Shown piece after piece: positions 5,849 to 8,829 of a stretch of 8,829 nt of DNA. The notes under the pieces were generated by a model. That model worked only from the letters and a program-made list of their open reading frames with translations, was not told the DNA's origin and did not search any database. Within the stretch, counting starts at the first letter, position 1, and each line of letters begins with the position of its first letter. The position numbers and the translations under genes are program-made. Origin of the DNA: Betaproteobacteria bacterium (GTDB lineage Bacteria > Pseudomonadota > Gammaproteobacteria > Burkholderiales > Rhodocyclaceae); NCBI GenBank assembly GCA_020047725.1, contig JAIFNM010000029.1, forward strand, positions 1 through 8,829, given 5' to 3'.

Positions 5849-7312
5849 ATGAACTCTAAAACACGACAGATATCAATCCAGGCGCTGATGGACACCAGCG
5901 GCGTCCGTTTCGGCACCAGTGGCGCGCGCGGGCGGGTGGTCGACCTGACCTGCGAAGTCTCCTACGCCTATACCGCCGCCTTCCTGAAAACCATTTCTGC
6001 AACGCCCGGGCGCGTGGCGGTGGCCATGGACCTACGTCCAAGCAGCCCGCAGATCGCATCAGCCTGCGCGGCGGCCATTCAGCACGCCGGGCTGGAGGTC
6101 GATTTTTGCGGTGCCATTCCCACACCGGCGCTGGCGTACTACGCCCAGACACACGGCCTGCCGGCGATCATGATCACGGGCAGCCACATTCCTTTCGACC
6201 GCAACGGCATCAAGTTTTACGGGATGGCCGGCGAGATCACCAAGGCCGATGAGGCGAGCATCAGCGGGGCTGTTGTCAGCCTGCCGGCTGACGGATTGAC
6301 GGTTGAATTGCCCGCCGTCAATCGGAGCGCCTATAAGGGTTATATCGACCGCTATCTCCAGTTCTTTCCGCTGCGCTGTCTGGCCGGAATGAAACTGGGT
6401 TTCTACGAACACTCCAGCGTGGGGCGGGATTTGTTGCGCGAGCTTCTGGAACAACTCGGCGCAGACGTCATTTCATTGGGACGCGTCGATGAATTCGTTC
6501 CCATCGACACCGAAGCCGTGAGTGAAGCCGACATCCAGCAGGCGCGCCGCTGGGCCGAGCAGTACGGTTTTGACGCGATTCTGTCCACAGATGGCGATGC
6601 CGACCGGCCATTGCTTGGCGATGAACACGGCAACTGGTTCCGCGGTGATGTGGCTGCCATCCTGTGCGCGAACTACCTGGGTGCGCAGGGAGTGGCCACG
6701 ACGGTCAGCTGCAACACGGCCGTCGAATTGTGCGGCGCGTTCCCGAAAGTCGTCAGAACGCGTATCGGTTCGCCCTACGTAATCGAGGGCATCGAGCAAT
6801 TGATTGCCTCCGGCGCGCGGAATGTCGTCGGCTTTGAGCCGAACGGCGGCTTTCTGCTGGGCACGGCGTTCGAGAAAGATGGCCGGATACTGGCTCCTCT
6901 GATGACGCGGGATGCGGTGCTACCCATCCTCTGCCAGCTGTCGATGGCGCGTGAGGGCGGGATCAGAGTTTCCGCTCTGCTCGAGCGCCTGCCGGCGCGC
7001 TTTACGGCAAGCGACCGTCTGCAGGATTTCCCGACCGAAACGAGCCGTGCGCTGCTGAAGTCACTGGTTTCGTCCGGTGCCCGCATCGAATCGATGCTCA
7101 AGGGCTTGTGCGGCAAGCCGGTCAGTCTGGATCAGACGGATGGGCTGCGCATCACGCTGGATGGCAATGAAATCGTGCATTTCCGCCCGTCCGGCAATGC
7201 CCCGGAGTTGCGTTGTTACGCCGAAGCGGCGACGCAGGAACGGGCCGGACAGCTGGTGCGGGCGTGTTTGCAGCGCTTGACCTTGCCCGAAGTCATCCGG
7301 GATCTGGACTAG
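5849..7312 (+). CDS. manB: Phosphomannomutase/phosphoglucomutase family protein (alpha-D-phosphohexomutase)
   Basis: This cytoplasmic alpha-D-phosphohexomutase probably interconverts mannose-6-phosphate and mannose-1-phosphate for GDP-mannose synthesis. All four family motifs are present in order: the phosphoserine loop as TGSHIPFDRNG (serine near 112; usual form TASHNP), the metal-binding STDGDADRP (about 247-254), the sugar-specificity loop GFEPNGG (about 327-333), and the phosphate-binding RPSGNAPELR (about 445-454). At about 487 residues it is slightly longer than many family members. It lies 34 bases after rsmJ and 64 before manC. The start is uncertain: a GAGGA abuts ATG 5849 with no spacing, whereas ATG 5888 has a weak AGG five bases upstream and would begin MDTSGVRFGTSGARG, close to where family homology starts. 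Substrate specificity (mannose or glucose) cannot be read from sequence; the mannose role is inferred from the manC neighbour. Confidence 0.88.
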   Translation: MNSKTRQISIQALMDTSGVRFGTSGARGRVVDLTCEVSYAYTAAFLKTISATPGRVAVAMDLRPSSPQIASACAAAIQHAGLEVDFCGAIPTPALAYYAQTHGLPAIMITGSHIPFDRNGIKFYGMAGEITKADEASISGAVVSLPADGLTVELPAVNRSAYKGYIDRYLQFFPLRCLAGMKLGFYEHSSVGRDLLRELLEQLGADVISLGRVDEFVPIDTEAVSEADIQQARRWAEQYGFDAILSTDGDADRPLLGDEHGNWFRGDVAAILCANYLGAQGVATTVSCNTAVELCGAFPKVVRTRIGSPYVIEGIEQLIASGARNVVGFEPNGGFLLGTAFEKDGRILAPLMTRDAVLPILCQLSMAREGGIRVSALLERLPARFTASDRLQDFPTETSRALLKSLVSSGARIESMLKGLCGKPVSLDQTDGLRITLDGNEIVHFRPSGNAPELRCYAEAATQERAGQLVRACLQRLTLPEVIRDLD

Positions 7313-7324
7313 GTTTTCGGGATT

Positions 7325-7353
7325 CCTGCCAAAATTCCGGCGGGTTGCTTTTA
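7325..7353 (+). terminator. Possible weak terminator or attenuator-like hairpin between manB and manC
   Basis: CCTGCC (7325-7330) pairs with GGCGGG (7339-7344) over 6 bp including one T-G wobble, with an 8-base loop. T-rich sequence follows (TTGCTTTTA). It lies 13 bases after the manB stop. This could partly separate the two genes transcriptionally, although they act in one pathway. No clear new promoter follows before manC. Confidence 0.3.
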
Positions 7354-7376
7354 CCATTTTTGTCAGGGAGATTTCT

Positions 7377-8813
7377 GTGCTGATTCAACCCGTCGTACTT
7401 TCCGGAGGCTCGGGCACGCGCCTGTGGCCGCTGTCGCGTGAAAAATACCCCAAGCAGTTGCTGCCGCTGATCGGCGAGGACTCGCTACTGCAGGCCACCG
7501 TGCGCCGTGTCGAAGGCATCACCGGAGCGCAACTCGCCGCCCCGATGGTCGTGTGCAACGAGGAATACCGCTTTGTGATCGCCGAGCAGATGCGGCTGAT
7601 GGGCAAAGACGGCCCGATCGTGCTCGAACCCGTCGGGCGCAATACCGCACCGGCGCTGACGCTGGCCGCGCTGGCCGCGATGCGCGACGGCGCCGACCCG
7701 ATCCTCTTGGTGATGCCGGCCGACCATGTCATCCTCGATACGCCGGCCTTCCAGGCGGTGGTCTTTGAGGGGGCGCTACTGGCGGAAGAGGGCGCGGTTG
7801 TAACCTTCGGCATTACCCCGGATTGCCCCGAAACCGGTTACGGCTACATTCAGACCGGCGTGGCGCTGGGCAAGGGCGAAGCCTGCAAGATCGCGCGTTT
7901 TGTCGAGAAACCGGATCTGGTGACGGCGCAATCCTATCTCGATACCGGCACTTATTTGTGGAACAGCGGCCTGTTCATGATGCGGGCGTCGGTATGGCTG
8001 GCGGCGATTGGCGTTTGTCGCGGCGACATTCTGGCCGCATGCCGCATGGCGTGGGACGCCGGGTCGGTCGATGGTTGTTTCCTGCGCGTTGGCAAGGAGG
8101 CGTTCAGCCAGTGTCCGAAGGATTCAATCGACTACGCGGTGATGGAGCGCATTGCCGCGCTTGACGCCGCCTTGCCGGTCGGCGTGGTGATCCCGCTGTC
8201 GGCGGGCTGGTCTGATGTGGGCGCCTGGGATGCGTTGTGGAAAGTGCTGCCGAAAGACAGTGACGGCAACGTACTGCAGGGCGACGTCCTGATGCACGAC
8301 TGCCGCAATACGCTGACCATGTCGGCCGGCCGACTGGTCGCCTGCATCGGCGTGGACGACATGGTGATCGTCGAAACGCCTGACGCCATCCTGGTTTCGC
8401 ACAAGGACAAGACGCAGGAAGTGAAGACCATCGTCGACCGCCTCAAGCGCGACGGTCGCATCGAAGGCCAGTTGCATCGCAAGGTCTTCCGCCCGTGGGG
8501 TTCATACGACGGCGTCGATGCTGGCGAGCGCTTCCTAGTCAAGCGCATCATCGTCAATCCAGGTGCTTGCCTGTCGCTGCAGATGCACCACCATCGCGCC
8601 GAACACTGGATCGTCGTGCGCGGCACGGCGAGGGTGACGCGCGAGGATACGAGTTACCTGGTGACCGAGAACGAATCGACCTTCATTCCGCTGGGCAACA
8701 AACACCGTCTGGAGAACCCCGGCTGCGTGCCGCTGGAGATGATCGAGGTGCAGTCGGGCTCGTATCTGGGCGAGGACGATATCGTGCGTTTCGAGGATAA
8801 ATACGGGCGCTGA
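7377..8813 (+). CDS. manC: Bifunctional mannose-1-phosphate guanylyltransferase / mannose-6-phosphate isomerase (type II)
   Basis: The N-terminal nucleotidyltransferase domain makes GDP-mannose from mannose-1-phosphate and GTP (EC 2.7.7.13). The C-terminal cupin domain interconverts fructose-6-phosphate and mannose-6-phosphate (EC 5.3.1.8). The 478-residue length is normal for the family (AlgA/XanB/ManC/RfbM). Visible motifs are the pyrophosphorylase signature GGSGTRLWP (10-18) with REKYPKQ after it, EPVGRNTAPA (84-93), MPADH (113-117), FVEKP, YLWNSGLF, and the C-terminal RPWGSYDGVD leading to the metal-binding QMHHHRAEHWIVVRG (about 402-416). The start is a GTG at 7377, preceded by GGGAG at 7366-7370 with good spacing. 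The gene follows the phosphomannomutase on the same strand, so together they cover the route from fructose-6-phosphate to GDP-mannose. Sixteen bases remain after the stop, too few to show the next gene. Confidence 0.96.
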   Translation: MLIQPVVLSGGSGTRLWPLSREKYPKQLLPLIGEDSLLQATVRRVEGITGAQLAAPMVVCNEEYRFVIAEQMRLMGKDGPIVLEPVGRNTAPALTLAALAAMRDGADPILLVMPADHVILDTPAFQAVVFEGALLAEEGAVVTFGITPDCPETGYGYIQTGVALGKGEACKIARFVEKPDLVTAQSYLDTGTYLWNSGLFMMRASVWLAAIGVCRGDILAACRMAWDAGSVDGCFLRVGKEAFSQCPKDSIDYAVMERIAALDAALPVGVVIPLSAGWSDVGAWDALWKVLPKDSDGNVLQGDVLMHDCRNTLTMSAGRLVACIGVDDMVIVETPDAILVSHKDKTQEVKTIVDRLKRDGRIEGQLHRKVFRPWGSYDGVDAGERFLVKRIIVNPGACLSLQMHHHRAEHWIVVRGTARVTREDTSYLVTENESTFIPLGNKHRLENPGCVPLEMIEVQSGSYLGEDDIVRFEDKYGR

Positions 8814-8829
8814 CGAAGATTGAACGTGG

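Noticed and set aside
6059..6454. Several antisense ORFs of about 100-140 residues within the phosphomannomutase and manC genes.
   Set aside because: They are typical spurious frames in GC-rich coding DNA; the sense strand carries clear family motifs throughout.
1..8829. Search for CRISPR repeats, transposase or integrase remnants, tRNA genes, toxin-antitoxin pairs and defence genes.
   Set aside because: No regularly spaced repeats, IS-like terminal repeats, cloverleaf sequence or corresponding protein motifs were visible.

Overview
The window looks like ordinary chromosome of a proteobacterium, most likely a betaproteobacterium (possibly Rhodocyclales-like). The lineage is an inference from family resemblance: the E. 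coli-type glutamate-cysteine ligase, the IHF-beta protein, the RsmJ methyltransferase and the moderately GC-rich coding regions. No phage, transposon, CRISPR array, tRNA or rRNA is visible. I found no convincing undescribed multi-gene system. The unusual signals are a decayed signalling gene, an overlooked membrane miniprotein and some start-site or regulatory details.

Layout from left to right. (1) The 3' end of an unrecognised gene (to 143) is followed by a strong hairpin. (2) A complete gshA (390-1952) encodes the first step of glutathione synthesis. (3) A sigma70-like promoter (2016-2044) precedes a 42-residue membrane miniprotein gene (2067-2195). The 3' end of this gene overlaps the start of an IHF-beta-type DNA-binding protein gene (2182-2493), which ends at a weak terminator-like hairpin. 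(4) A diguanylate cyclase pseudogene (2664-3555) keeps a six-helix membrane domain and the tail of a GGDEF domain. It has an in-frame amber codon near its start and has lost the segment that would carry the active site. (5) dsdA (D-serine ammonia-lyase, minus strand, 3606-4892) is divergent from rsmJ (16S rRNA m2G methyltransferase, 5020-5814). They share a 127-base spacer with one -10-like box facing each way. (6) A phosphomannomutase-family gene (5849-7312) and a bifunctional manC/algA-type gene (7377-8813) follow on the plus strand.

The last two genes form a functional unit. The type II mannose-6-phosphate isomerase domain of ManC makes mannose-6-phosphate from fructose-6-phosphate, the mutase converts it to mannose-1-phosphate, and the guanylyltransferase domain of ManC makes GDP-mannose. 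GDP-mannose is a precursor for exopolysaccharide, O-antigen or other glycans. The remaining genes are housekeeping or metabolic singletons with no clear shared role. Base composition appears lower in GC between about 1950 and 3600 than in the flanks (judged by eye, not counted), which fits that stretch being the least constrained or partly acquired part of the window.
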